Both the position numbers and the translations under genes were made by a program. Shown here in pieces: positions 8,660 through 17,075 of a stretch of 61,149 nt of DNA. Position 1 is the stretch's first letter. Each line of letters opens with the position of its first letter. The stretch covers positions 1 through 61,149 of the forward strand of contig CALFTM010000007.1 of assembly GCA_937916355.1 (NCBI GenBank). Direction: 5' to 3'. The notes beneath the pieces were generated by a model. It ran no database searches and had not been told where the DNA came from. It saw only the letters and a program-made list of their open reading frames with translations. The stretch comes from an uncultured Bacteroidales bacterium. GTDB taxonomy: Bacteria > Bacteroidota > Bacteroidia > Bacteroidales > Paludibacteraceae.

Positions 8660-8698
8660 TAAAGTAAAATTTATTGTTTTTATCATAAAATAGTGAAT

Positions 8699-9889
8699 AT
8701 GAGAAGTAAAATTTATTTTGTTGCGACTTTTTTGTTTCTTATTACAAATGTAATGGCAGAAATACCGGTTGTTCAACCTAAAACTGTAATAGAGATTGAT
8801 TTTGAAAAGAGCAGCAAGTTGTTTGATTCTGCTGTTAGAAAAGTTGAGCAGAACAATTGGGAGGCATTAACGAAAGAGGAAGAGGCTGTTCTTGATGAGA
8901 CAAAAGAATCTTTTTGGGACGTTCATGGTGGAGCGTGCAGTTGGTATTGCGCAGGAGGTCCATATTCGGTTACTGCATCCAGCCATCTGAAAAGTAGTGG
9001 ATATGTCAATTATAAAGGAGCAAACGCACATGACCTCAGTTATCGGAGTGTTTGGGTAGAGGGAGTAGATGGCGATGGAATAGGAGAATATCTTACATAT
9101 AAATTTAGGGGCGGTTCGCCGAGGGTGACCCAGATTATCGTTGTGAACGGGTATGTGAAGAATCAGACTGTTTTCAAGGAAAATTCCCGTGTGAAAAAAC
9201 TAAAGGTCTATAAAGATGGTAAGCCTATTGCGATTTTAGAATTAAAAGATATAATGGGTGAGCAGGTTTTCGAAATAGGTACATTGGGAGATATTCGCGA
9301 AAATTCGCCTGCGTGGAGTCTAAAATTTGAGATTTTAGAAGTATATAAGGGTGACAAATATGAGGATACCGTGATTTCAGAGATATATTTTGCAGGAATT
9401 GATGTACATTGCCTTGCCATAGGGACGAAAATCTCCATGGCAGACGGTTCGGAAAAGAATATCGAAGAGGTGAAAGCGGGAGATAGGGTTGTTTCCTATT
9501 CTTCAAGAGGATTTGGGGTGAGTGAAGTTGAAAGTACTGATGTGGGTACTCATGAATGTTTTGTGCGTTACAAATTCGAGAGTGGAAAAGAGCTGGTTTG
9601 CACATTGGATCATCCATTGTTGAGCATAGGGATAGGGAATGTTTGGGTTTCTGCGAGACCAGAGCGGACTAAAAAATTTTACGAAGGCTATGATAACGTG
9701 CAGAAAGCAACAGTAGGTATGCAGATAGTGTCTAATAATGGAGAACCCGAAACAATAATCTCTGTAACGATAGAAAATTATAAACAAGATTTCTATACAA
9801 TCGTAAATTTTACGGATAATCAAACGGGATTCTTTGCCAACGGATTGTGTGTAGGAGTAGAACCTTTAAAGGTGAAATTTAATTTTTAA
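8699..9889 (+). CDS. Secreted protein with discoidin-like domain and C-terminal Hint (hedgehog/intein) domain
   Basis: This 396-residue protein starts at the ATG at 8699; an in-frame GTG at 8693 is less likely. A signal peptide ends near AEIP (about residue 20). Residues about 75-225 resemble the NADase-type glycan-binding, discoidin-like fold (RSVWVEGVDGDGIGEYLTY) and include a CSWYC pair. The Hint domain begins at Cys238 in VHCLAIGTKISMADGS, with GDRV following. It has the block-B Asp304-His305 in TLDHPLL and ends with FFANGLCVG. Hint domains cut the peptide bond before the first Cys through a thioester. Here only about ten residues follow the domain, so there is no C-extein or toxin. The strand end is CVG instead of the usual VHN. 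Processing or attachment at Cys238 is inferred, not shown. It is a single-gene transcript. Confidence 0.8.
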   Translation: MRSKIYFVATFLFLITNVMAEIPVVQPKTVIEIDFEKSSKLFDSAVRKVEQNNWEALTKEEEAVLDETKESFWDVHGGACSWYCAGGPYSVTASSHLKSSGYVNYKGANAHDLSYRSVWVEGVDGDGIGEYLTYKFRGGSPRVTQIIVVNGYVKNQTVFKENSRVKKLKVYKDGKPIAILELKDIMGEQVFEIGTLGDIRENSPAWSLKFEILEVYKGDKYEDTVISEIYFAGIDVHCLAIGTKISMADGSEKNIEEVKAGDRVVSYSSRGFGVSEVESTDVGTHECFVRYKFESGKELVCTLDHPLLSIGIGNVWVSARPERTKKFYEGYDNVQKATVGMQIVSNNGEPETIISVTIENYKQDFYTIVNFTDNQTGFFANGLCVGVEPLKVKFNF

Positions 9890-9893
9890 TCGA

Positions 9894-9928
9894 AAAGACC
9901 GGAAAATCAAAACGATTTCCCGGTCTTT
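9894..9928. terminator. Bidirectional terminator between the Hint gene and glyA
   Basis: AAAGACCGG (9894-9902) pairs with CCGGTCTTT (9920-9928), with additional AAATC/GATTT pairing inside. A tracts and T tracts flank it for both converging genes. Confidence 0.8.
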
Positions 9929-9977
9929 ATTTTATGATGCGGCACTCTCTTCTGATAAGGAGTGTGCCTCACTTTTA

Positions 9978-11258
9978 TTACCAAGCAAACAAAGGATAAT
10001 CCTTCATGATGCTATTAACTTTCTCTCTAACAGAAGAGATAGTCTTGTCGCACTCTGCGTTGCAAAGGACGGTGTCGATCATTTCGACGATCTGAGGCAT
10101 CAAGTCCTCTTTCAATCCGCGAGTGGTGATAGCGGCAGTACCGAAACGCAAACCAGAAGTTTGGAATGGAGAGCGGCTATCGAACGGCACCATGTTCTTG
10201 TTGGTTGTGATGTCTGCTGCCACCAATGCTTTTTCAGCAACCTTACCCGTAAGTTCAGGGAACTTAGTGCGGAGGTCTACCAACATAGAGTGGTTGTCAG
10301 TTCCGTTAGAGATGATTTTGTAGCCCTTGTCCATGAATGCTTGAGCCATTGCGGCAGCGTTGGTCTTTACCTGAGCTTGGTACACCTTATATTCAGGTTG
10401 CAAAGCCTCCCAGAAAGAGACTGCCTTTGCAGCGATCACGTGCTCCAACGGGCCACCTTGGATTCCCGGGAATACGGCAGAGTCCAAAAGGGCAGACATT
10501 TTTTTGATTTCTCCCTTAGGAGTCTTTTTTCCGAATGGGTTGTCGAAATCTTTTCCCATCATAATCACACCACCACGAGGACCACGAAGCGTCTTGTGTG
10601 TGGTTGAAGTAACGATGTGGGCATATTTCACAGGGTTGTTCAACAAACCAGCTGCGATCAAACCGGCTGGGTGAGCCATGTCTACCATGAAAATCGCGCC
10701 GATTTCGTCAGCCACTTTTCTGATTCTTTCGTAATCCCACTCTCTTGAATATGCAGAAGCACCTGCAATGATCAATTTTGGACGTTCAGCACGAGCCACT
10801 TGCTCCAATTGGTCGTAGTCTACACAACCAGTCTCCTCTTTCACGTTGTATTCCAATGCGTGGAACATCAATCCAGAGAAGTTTACTGGAGAACCATGAG
10901 AAAGGTGTCCTCCGTGAGAAAGGTTGAGTCCGAGGAATTTGTCACCAGCATTCAAACATGCCAAAAATACTGCGGCGTTCGCTTGCGCACCTGAGTGAGG
11001 TTGCACGTTGCACCATTCTGCGCCAAAAATTTCTTTCAAACGGTCGATGGCCAACTGCTCATTAAGGTCTACCACCTCGCAACCACCGTAGTAACGGTGT
11101 CCGGGATAACCTTCTGCATACTTGTTTGTCAAACAAGAACCCATTGCTTGCATGACTTGTTCGCTAACGAAGTTTTCAGAGGCAATCAATTCGATACCTC
11201 CCAACTGGCGTTGGCGTTCTTTTTCGATGATGTCGAAAATCGCTGTGTCTCTTACCAT
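9978..11258 (-). CDS. glyA: Serine hydroxymethyltransferase
   Basis: This 426-residue PLP enzyme interconverts serine and glycine with tetrahydrofolate, the main source of one-carbon units. Visible signatures are ELIASENFVS near residue 22, the substrate-binding NKYAEGYPGHRYYGG, and the PLP-lysine motif STTHKTLRGPRGG near residue 226. SGLRFGTAAITTRG follows near 370. Length is normal. It is a single-gene transcript reading leftward. Its probable promoter (11424-11417) leaves a leader of about 150 bases that carries an 11-bp hairpin. Confidence 0.97.
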   Translation of the reverse strand: MVRDTAIFDIIEKERQRQLGGIELIASENFVSEQVMQAMGSCLTNKYAEGYPGHRYYGGCEVVDLNEQLAIDRLKEIFGAEWCNVQPHSGAQANAAVFLACLNAGDKFLGLNLSHGGHLSHGSPVNFSGLMFHALEYNVKEETGCVDYDQLEQVARAERPKLIIAGASAYSREWDYERIRKVADEIGAIFMVDMAHPAGLIAAGLLNNPVKYAHIVTSTTHKTLRGPRGGVIMMGKDFDNPFGKKTPKGEIKKMSALLDSAVFPGIQGGPLEHVIAAKAVSFWEALQPEYKVYQAQVKTNAAAMAQAFMDKGYKIISNGTDNHSMLVDLRTKFPELTGKVAEKALVAADITTNKNMVPFDSRSPFQTSGLRFGTAAITTRGLKEDLMPQIVEMIDTVLCNAECDKTISSVREKVNSIMKDYPLFAW

Positions 11259-11373
11259 GATGATATAATGTTAATTTTTTATCTTTTAAATTTTGGAGTT
11301 TTGTCAAACCTCTTTTGCTTCCTTCGAGAGCGGTGAGATTTCATCGAAAAAACTCAAATCATGTTAAAAATCC

Positions 11374-11406
11374 TTTTCATTTAACCTTCTTTCACTTAAA
11401 TGAAAA
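11374..11406 (-). other. Hairpin at the 5' end of the glyA leader
   Basis: TTTTCATTTAA (11374-11384) and TTAAATGAAAA (11396-11406) are exact reverse complements separated by 11 bases. The hairpin lies about five bases inside the predicted glyA transcript. The stem is AT-only apart from one C-G pair and has no following U tract, so it is not a terminator. It may protect the 5' end or bind a regulator. Confidence 0.5.
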
Positions 11407-11416
11407 AAATCGCTTT

Positions 11417-11424
11417 CAAAGTTA
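11417..11424 (-). promoter_or_regulatory. -7 box of the glyA promoter
   Basis: TAACTTTG on the minus strand fits TAnnTTTG exactly. It lies 159 bases from the glyA start. No matching -33 TTTG was seen. Confidence 0.4.
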
Positions 11425-11534
11425 CTGCTTTTTTCTGTTTTAATCGTTAAGTTCGCATTTAAATTTTAGATAATACGTTTGATTTTCTGTAAAGGTAGAA
11501 ACATTCCATCTCTTTGTGATGAAAAAATGCCTTA

Positions 11535-11573
11535 TTGTCATGTGTTAATATCAATAAAACTGACAAAATGACA
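11535..11573 (+). promoter_or_regulatory. Candidate heat-shock operator upstream of clpB
   Basis: TTGTCA (11535-11540) is the reverse complement of TGACAA (11561-11566), and a second TGACA follows at 11569-11573, giving TGACAaaaTGACA. The cluster sits 37-75 bases upstream of the clpB -7 box. A regulatory role is inferred from position only. Confidence 0.3.
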
Positions 11574-11609
11574 TATTTTTATAATTATCATAAAATGGCA
11601 TTGACTTTG

Positions 11610-11617
11610 TACTTTTG
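11610..11617 (+). promoter_or_regulatory. -7 box of the clpB promoter
   Basis: TACTTTTG is a perfect TAnnTTTG match 29 bases before the clpB start codon. It is bracketed by a TTGAC...GTCAA inverted repeat (11601-11605/11623-11627). No consensus -33 box is present, consistent with an activator-dependent promoter. Confidence 0.5.
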
Positions 11618-11646
11618 AAAGTGTCAAACTAAAAAAATAGAAAATT

Positions 11647-14235
11647 ATGAATTTCAACAATTACACAATTAAAAGTCAGGAGGTCGTCCAAGAGGCTGTT
11701 AACCTTGCTAAGGTCAATGGTCAGCAGGCGATTGAGCCTGTTCACTTGCTTCGAGGAATTTTGAAGCATGGTGAGAATGTGATACAGTTTTTGTTCAATA
11801 AAATGGGGCTTAATTCGGTGATGATTAATTCTGCATCAGAAAAGATGCTTGAGTCGTTGCCGAAGGTAAGTGGAGGCGAACCTTTCCTTTCTGGAGAGTC
11901 GAATACGGTTTTGCTTAAAGCGGAAGATTTGTCGAAGAGAGACGGAGACCAGTTTGTCTCGTTAGAGTACATTCTGTTGGCACTTTTGGTGGAGAATAAT
12001 CCGATTTCCAAACTATTGAAAGATGCTGGTGCGACAGAGAGTGCTTTGCGAAAGTCCATTCAGGAGTTGCGAAAGGGAAATAAAGTTACCGACGCATCTG
12101 CGGAGAGCAATTATGATTCATTGAATAAGTATGCCATCAATCTGAATGAGAAGGCGCGTACCGGGAAGTTGGATCCTGTAATAGGACGAGACGAGGAGAT
12201 TCGCCGTGTGCTTCAGATTTTGAGTAGAAGGACAAAAAACAACCCGATTCTGATTGGTGAGCCGGGAACAGGAAAGACTGCCATTGCGGAAGGTTTGGCG
12301 CAAAGAATCGTTAAGGGCGATGTGCCAGAGAATCTGAAAAGCAAGCAAATCTTTTCATTGGACATGGGAGCGATTGTTGCCGGTGCTAAATACAAAGGTG
12401 AGTTTGAAGAGCGTCTGAAATCTGTTGTGAATGAAGTGATAAAAGCGGATGGAGAGATCATCCTTTTCATTGATGAGATTCACACGTTGGTAGGCGCAGG
12501 TAAAGGAGAGGGCGCAATGGATGCCGCCAACATTTTAAAACCGGCGTTGGCAAGAGGCGAACTTCGTTCTATCGGAGCTACTACTTTGGATGAGTACCAG
12601 AAGTATTTCGAGAAAGATAAGGCGTTGGAGCGTCGTTTCCAAATTGTGATGGTGAATGAGCCAGATGAGGCTGATACGATTTCAATTCTTCGTGGATTGA
12701 AAGAGAGGTATGAGAACCACCATCAAGTGAGAATTAAAGATGAGGCGATTATTTCGGCAGTGCAATTGTCTTCTCGCTATATAACAGACCGTTTTTTGCC
12801 TGATAAGGCGATTGATTTGATTGATGAGGCGGCTGCTAAATTGAGATTAGAAATTAACTCCGTGCCAGAAGAGTTGGACTCTAAAGAGCGTGAGATCATG
12901 CAGTTGGAGATTGAACGTGAAGCGATCAAACGGGAGAATGACACTGATAAATTAGAGAAGTTGTCGAAAGAGATTGCGGAACTGAAGGAGCAAAGCCAAC
13001 AAATCCGCGCAAGGTGGAATTCGGAGAAGGGTCTGATTGATGAACATCAGCAGTTGAAGAGCTTGATTGAAGATTTACGTTTTCAGGCTGAGCGTGCTGA
13101 GCGTGAGGGCAATTATGAGAAGGTGGCAGAGATTCGCTACGGAAAGATAAAGGAGGCAGAGTCTAAAATAGAAGAAATCAAGGCAAAGCTATCGGAGGTG
13201 CAGACCAATTCGCCAATGGTGAAAGAGGAGGTTTGTGCGGATGATATTGCTGATGTGGTTTCAAAATGGACTGGCATTCCGGTATCCAAAATGTTGCAAA
13301 GTGAAAAAGATAAGTTGCTGCATTTGGAAGAGGAACTTCATAAACGTGTGGTTGGACAGGAAGAGGCTATCGCAGCGGTTTCGGATGCGGTGCGTCGTAG
13401 CAGGGCAGGTTTGCAAGACCCTAAGCGTCCAATTGGTTCTTTCATCTTCTTGGGTACGACCGGTGTTGGTAAGACCGAGTTGGCGAAGGCTCTGGCAGAG
13501 TTCCTTTTTGATGATGAGAACATGATGACGAGGATTGACATGTCTGAATATCAGGAGAAGTTCTCTGTCACTCGTTTGATTGGTTCGCCTCCGGGTTATG
13601 TTGGATATGATGAGGGAGGACAATTGACGGAGGCAATCCGCAGAAAACCCTATTCTGTCGTGTTGTTTGATGAAATTGAAAAGGCGCATCCGGATGTTTT
13701 CAATACGCTTCTGCAGGTGTTGGATGATGGGCGTTTGACTGACAATAAAGGTCGTGTGGTGAATTTTAAGAACACCATCATCATCATGACTTCCAACTTG
13801 GGTTCTGAACTTATCAGGGAGAAGTTTGAAAATTTAACGTCTGAAAATCGTGAGACTGTGATTGAAGATGCGAAGAATACCGTTTTGACGATGTTGAAAC
13901 AGACGATTCGTCCTGAATTTTTGAACCGTATTGATGAGATAATCATGTTTACTCCACTGTCGAAGGCGGAGACTCGCAGAATTGTAGATTTGCAAATTGA
14001 CTCCATCTATAAGATGTTGAAGAATAACGGAGTGGAGATGAGGGTAACGGAAGATGCGCGAGATTTCATCGCAGAAGAGGGTTATGACCCACAATTTGGA
14101 GCTCGTCCAATCAAGAGGGTGATACAGCGTTATCTTTTGAATGACTTGTCGAAATCACTTTTGGCTCAGTCGGTAGACAAGACGAAACCTATTGTAGTAG
14201 ACAAAAAAGAAGGTTCATTGGTCTTCTCAAATTAG
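11647..14235 (+). CDS. clpB: ATP-dependent disaggregase ClpB
   Basis: This 862-residue Hsp100 protein rescues aggregated proteins together with DnaK. The N-terminal Clp repeat domain (about 1-145) is followed by AAA1 with Walker A GEPGTGKTA near residue 206 and Walker B ILFIDEIHTL. The long coiled-coil middle domain (about 405-525) is what separates ClpB from ClpA and ClpC. AAA2 has GTTGVGKTE near residue 605 and VVLFDEIEKAHPDV. Near residue 820 is GYDPQFGARPIKRVIQR. There is no ClpP-docking IGF loop evident. It is monocistronic, with a promoter at 11610 and a terminator at 14257-14293. TGACA elements upstream suggest stress control. Confidence 0.97.
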   Translation: MNFNNYTIKSQEVVQEAVNLAKVNGQQAIEPVHLLRGILKHGENVIQFLFNKMGLNSVMINSASEKMLESLPKVSGGEPFLSGESNTVLLKAEDLSKRDGDQFVSLEYILLALLVENNPISKLLKDAGATESALRKSIQELRKGNKVTDASAESNYDSLNKYAINLNEKARTGKLDPVIGRDEEIRRVLQILSRRTKNNPILIGEPGTGKTAIAEGLAQRIVKGDVPENLKSKQIFSLDMGAIVAGAKYKGEFEERLKSVVNEVIKADGEIILFIDEIHTLVGAGKGEGAMDAANILKPALARGELRSIGATTLDEYQKYFEKDKALERRFQIVMVNEPDEADTISILRGLKERYENHHQVRIKDEAIISAVQLSSRYITDRFLPDKAIDLIDEAAAKLRLEINSVPEELDSKEREIMQLEIEREAIKRENDTDKLEKLSKEIAELKEQSQQIRARWNSEKGLIDEHQQLKSLIEDLRFQAERAEREGNYEKVAEIRYGKIKEAESKIEEIKAKLSEVQTNSPMVKEEVCADDIADVVSKWTGIPVSKMLQSEKDKLLHLEEELHKRVVGQEEAIAAVSDAVRRSRAGLQDPKRPIGSFIFLGTTGVGKTELAKALAEFLFDDENMMTRIDMSEYQEKFSVTRLIGSPPGYVGYDEGGQLTEAIRRKPYSVVLFDEIEKAHPDVFNTLLQVLDDGRLTDNKGRVVNFKNTIIIMTSNLGSELIREKFENLTSENRETVIEDAKNTVLTMLKQTIRPEFLNRIDEIIMFTPLSKAETRRIVDLQIDSIYKMLKNNGVEMRVTEDARDFIAEEGYDPQFGARPIKRVIQRYLLNDLSKSLLAQSVDKTKPIVVDKKEGSLVFSN

Positions 14236-14256
14236 TACGATTATAATTAACATTTG

Positions 14257-14293
14257 AAAAAAGAGACATTGCGTAGTTGCGATGTCTCTTTTT
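14257..14293. terminator. Bidirectional terminator between clpB and the PorE-like gene
   Basis: AAAAAAGAGACAT (14257-14269) pairs with ATGTCTCTTTTT (14282-14293), with an inner GCG/TGC near-pair. It is U-tracted in both directions. Confidence 0.8.
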
Positions 14294-14323
14294 GATTTTC
14301 CTGTTTTCTAAGAATATGAGGGA

Positions 14324-16261
14324 TTATTTCCCTATGATCATTATCTCTGTTCTTCTGTTGATGGCTCGTCCTGCTTCTGTTTTGTTGTCTGCGATAGGTT
14401 GACTTTTCCCATATCCTTTAAATTCCATTCTTTGGCGAGGCACACCTTTTTTGATGAGGTAATCCATTGCTGCTTTTGCACGGTTTTGAGAGAGCGTCAT
14501 ATTATATTCCTCACTACCTTTATAGTCGGTATGTCCAGACAATTGGATCCGAACAGTAGGGTTTTCTCTCATAAAACGAGCCACATGGTTCAATTCAATG
14601 AATGATTCTTTTTTCAGGATCGCCTTATCGAAATCGAAGAAGATGTTTTTCAAGGTCATTTTTTTACCCACTTCGATTTTGTCCAATCCTAAGTTACTTT
14701 TTTTATTGTTCGTTTTTATAGTCATTTTTTCTTTTTCCGCAAAATTGTCGGAATAGAACATATAACCTTTTTTACTTACATTTACGCCGTACTCTTCATC
14801 GCTGGGTGTGCAAGTGATGAATTCGCCAGTCTCTTTGTCGGAGACAGAGCGGAACACCATTTCATTTGTTTTGATACTGAACACATCGATGGTTGCCTGT
14901 ATCGGTTGCTGGGTGGTCGCATCCACAATTTTACCTGTGGCATATTTCATTTTCTTTTTAGGACGGAAATTTCCTTCTGCCAATTGCAGTTCATAAATAT
15001 CCCGTCCTCTTCCATTATCTTCTTGTCCGTCGGAAGAGAAGTAAGCCTTGTCTGCAGTCGCATTTACGATGAACCCGACCTCATCTTGGCAAGTATTGAT
15101 CGGATACCCTATGTTTATCGGGATCGTCCATTTTTTATCGGGTGTCTTGTAGGTCACAAACACGTCATAGCCGCCCAGTCCCTCTCTTCCTTTAGAGGAG
15201 AAATACAATGTCTGGTTATCCGCGTGGATGAAAGGAGAGTGTTCATCCTCCGGCGAGTTGACCTCTTTTCCTAAATTGACGGCTTCTGAAAATTTCAGTT
15301 TTCCATTCGGTAGGATTTGTACTTTACATTTCCATATATCAGCCTTTCCCACACCTCCGGGTCTGTTGCTGGCAAAATATATTTCATCTCCTGTCGGACT
15401 AAAAGATGGGCAAGTCTCCCAATGTTTCGTGTTTAGTGGCGAACCAGCGTTGATGGCTTGAGACCAACCGTCTCCTTCATGGATAGAGTAGTAGATGTCG
15501 CAACCTCCCAGACCACCTTCTCTATTACAAGCCACGAAGAACATATATCGTCCGTCGAGTGAGATGCTCTGCGCACCCTCGTTGCTCATCGTGTTCATGG
15601 TGTTACCCACATTTTGGGTCTTTTGCCACACTGAATTTACTTTTTTGCTGAGGAATATGTCCTCATGTACAGCTCTGCCAAAAGCTGATTGCCCCTCCAA
15701 TTTGTTCAAATTGATGGTTGTTGAGAAATATTGCTCGTCGGCAGTGAGGCTCGGCCAGTAATCGTCATATTGGGTATTGATGTTCGTCCCCATATTTTTG
15801 AAATTAAAAGGGACTGGCTTTTGCATCAATTTCATGGCGATTTCGCAATCTTTGATTTTAGGAAGAGTCCTTTGATGGTAGAAGTTCTGGTCGGGAGTAA
15901 TTAATTTGTAGGTCTCGATTGCCGTTTCATAGTTACAATTTTCGTGATATGCAGTAGCAAGTCTGAACAGTGTGTTATAATATTTCGGCATGTTGGGTTT
16001 CGCAATGTAAATCAGTGTCGAAATCCGTTTGTCCGGATCCTCCATTTTTTTGTAGAGGTCGGAAAGAGTCCATGATGCCTCGACATACTTTTTATTGTTT
16101 CTGATGAGGTCTTTCAAAACTGGAAGAGCCTCCTTGTATTTTCCTTCATTGATCATGATTACCGCCTTTTCGTAGGCGTTCACCTCCTTTTTCGATTGAG
16201 CAGAAGAAGTAATAGCCCCGAAGGAGAGTAAAAAGGATAGTATGATGAAAATTCTTTTCAT
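14324..16261 (-). CDS. porE: PorE-like T9SS component: TPR, beta-propeller, CRD and OmpA domains
   Basis: This 645-residue exported protein has a signal peptide ending near SSAQS. A TPR region follows (about 25-130), then PD40/WD40-like propeller repeats with ASNRPGG and FSSKGREGLGGYDVF (about 150-420). A carboxypeptidase-regulatory-like domain (about 435-510) precedes an OmpA C-terminal domain with FDFDKAIL and LSGHTDYKGS and the tail NRRTEIMI. This order is that of Porphyromonas gingivalis PorE (PG1058), a T9SS component that anchors the machinery to peptidoglycan. The assignment rests on architecture; other OmpA-propeller proteins of Bacteroidota look similar. Three T9SS-type cargo genes in the window make the role plausible. 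It diverges from the barrel/lipoprotein/giant operon, and a perfect palindrome (16316-16336) lies between them. Confidence 0.75.
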   Translation of the reverse strand: MKRIFIILSFLLSFGAITSSAQSKKEVNAYEKAVIMINEGKYKEALPVLKDLIRNNKKYVEASWTLSDLYKKMEDPDKRISTLIYIAKPNMPKYYNTLFRLATAYHENCNYETAIETYKLITPDQNFYHQRTLPKIKDCEIAMKLMQKPVPFNFKNMGTNINTQYDDYWPSLTADEQYFSTTINLNKLEGQSAFGRAVHEDIFLSKKVNSVWQKTQNVGNTMNTMSNEGAQSISLDGRYMFFVACNREGGLGGCDIYYSIHEGDGWSQAINAGSPLNTKHWETCPSFSPTGDEIYFASNRPGGVGKADIWKCKVQILPNGKLKFSEAVNLGKEVNSPEDEHSPFIHADNQTLYFSSKGREGLGGYDVFVTYKTPDKKWTIPINIGYPINTCQDEVGFIVNATADKAYFSSDGQEDNGRGRDIYELQLAEGNFRPKKKMKYATGKIVDATTQQPIQATIDVFSIKTNEMVFRSVSDKETGEFITCTPSDEEYGVNVSKKGYMFYSDNFAEKEKMTIKTNNKKSNLGLDKIEVGKKMTLKNIFFDFDKAILKKESFIELNHVARFMRENPTVRIQLSGHTDYKGSEEYNMTLSQNRAKAAMDYLIKKGVPRQRMEFKGYGKSQPIADNKTEAGRAINRRTEIMIIGK

Positions 16262-16315
16262 TGCTGTATGATTTTTAGGCTGTTAAAGCATTGTTAGAAA
16301 ATAAAATGGTTCTCA

Positions 16316-16336
16316 TTTGCGTAACCCTTACGCAAA
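16316..16336. promoter_or_regulatory. Perfect 21-bp palindrome, candidate operator
   Basis: TTTGCGTAA (16316-16324) and TTACGCAAA (16328-16336) are exact reverse complements around CCC. It lies 55 bases upstream of the PorE-like start and about 190 bases upstream of the divergent operon. No T tract follows, so a protein-binding site is likelier than a terminator. Its outer TTTG could also serve as the -33 box of the leftward promoter. Confidence 0.45.
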
Positions 16337-16463
16337 AATCATGAAAAAACTTCATATATGCAAGGTTTTGCAGTCTAAAATAGATTGAAATTTAATATTT
16401 GACGTGTTGAAAATATTTTGTTTTTTAATTTGTTTTAAAAATTCTGAATTTAAGAAATTTTTG

Positions 16464-16471
16464 TAAATTTG
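16464..16471 (+). promoter_or_regulatory. -7 box for the barrel/lipoprotein/giant operon
   Basis: TAAATTTG is a perfect TAnnTTTG match 53 bases before the ATG at 16524. Confidence 0.55.
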
Positions 16472-16523
16472 CATCCGAATCCTTGACATGACGGGAAATT
16501 AACTAATGTTTTGTTTTATATAT

Positions 16524-17054
16524 ATGAAAAAATTATTTGTTTTGACTCTCTTTTGTTTGATTTTCGGATTAGCAAAGTCGGAGAAATCTGGATTGGATCA
16601 TATAAAAGGATGCCAATCTGTAGGTTTAAGAGGAGGAGTTGGTACTAAAAACACCTTCAATGTAGGTATTACCTATACCTATTGTTTTAGTAACAAATTA
16701 TCGCTCACGGTCGGACTGGATCATGAGGAGGCTGTGTTTGGGCATAGCGAATTTACCAGTCTGTTGCAACTCTCCCCAGCGTTGGAGGCGAATGTGTGGA
16801 ATCCAGCTAATTGGTTCTATTTGAGTATTGGCGGAGGTGGGGCTGTAGGATATGATCGTTGGCGGTGTGAGGAATTAGCTGCAGAGAAAAAGGGGTTTGT
16901 GTTTGGACCACACGTTGGCGTAGGCTTTGAGTTTGTGCCAGTCTCCTTTCTCTCTCTAATGTTGAAAGCCCAACAATATGCGATGTTCGGCAATGGAGTT
17001 CAGTATTTGAAGCCCCAATTCACATTTGCTGTGAGGTATAATTTTCATTTGTAA
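16524..17054 (+). CDS. Small outer-membrane beta-barrel protein, TraO-like
   Basis: This 176-residue protein starts at the ATG at 16524; an in-frame ATG at 16506 would only lengthen the signal peptide. A signal peptide (about 1-20) is followed by alternating Gly/aromatic strands typical of an eight-strand barrel. These include SIGGGGAVGYDRW, then FVFGPHVGVGFEFVP, and a terminal VRYNFHL ending in an aromatic-hydrophobic pair. The spacing of the GYD and KGFVFG segments recalls the TraO family of Bacteroidota conjugative transposons, but no other tra gene is near. It leads a three-gene unit, 21 bases before a lipoprotein gene and then a giant secreted protein. A role in surface display of that giant is an inference. 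Confidence 0.6.
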   Translation: MKKLFVLTLFCLIFGLAKSEKSGLDHIKGCQSVGLRGGVGTKNTFNVGITYTYCFSNKLSLTVGLDHEEAVFGHSEFTSLLQLSPALEANVWNPANWFYLSIGGGGAVGYDRWRCEELAAEKKGFVFGPHVGVGFEFVPVSFLSLMLKAQQYAMFGNGVQYLKPQFTFAVRYNFHL

Positions 17055-17075
17055 GACACTTATTAAAATATAAAA

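Larger units (their letters stand above)
11259..11646. other. Divergent regulatory region between glyA and clpB
   Basis: This 388-base gap has no protein gene. It holds a minus-strand promoter for glyA (TAACTTTG, 11424-11417) and an 11-bp perfect inverted repeat within the glyA leader (11374-11384/11396-11406). Next come clustered TGACA/TGTCA elements at 11536-11573 and the clpB promoter at 11610-11617. Confidence 0.6.

Noticed and set aside
9935..9970. Second terminator for glyA (GGCACTC/AGTGTGCC)
   Set aside because: The stem has a mismatch and no U tract follows in either direction. The hairpin at 9894-9928 is sufficient.
11259..11424. Tetrahydrofolate or glycine riboswitch in the glyA leader
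   Set aside because: No recognisable riboswitch core was found; only one simple AT-rich hairpin is evident.
13235..13689. Alternative frames within clpB
   Set aside because: They lie inside the second AAA domain of an intact clpB and have no independent signals.
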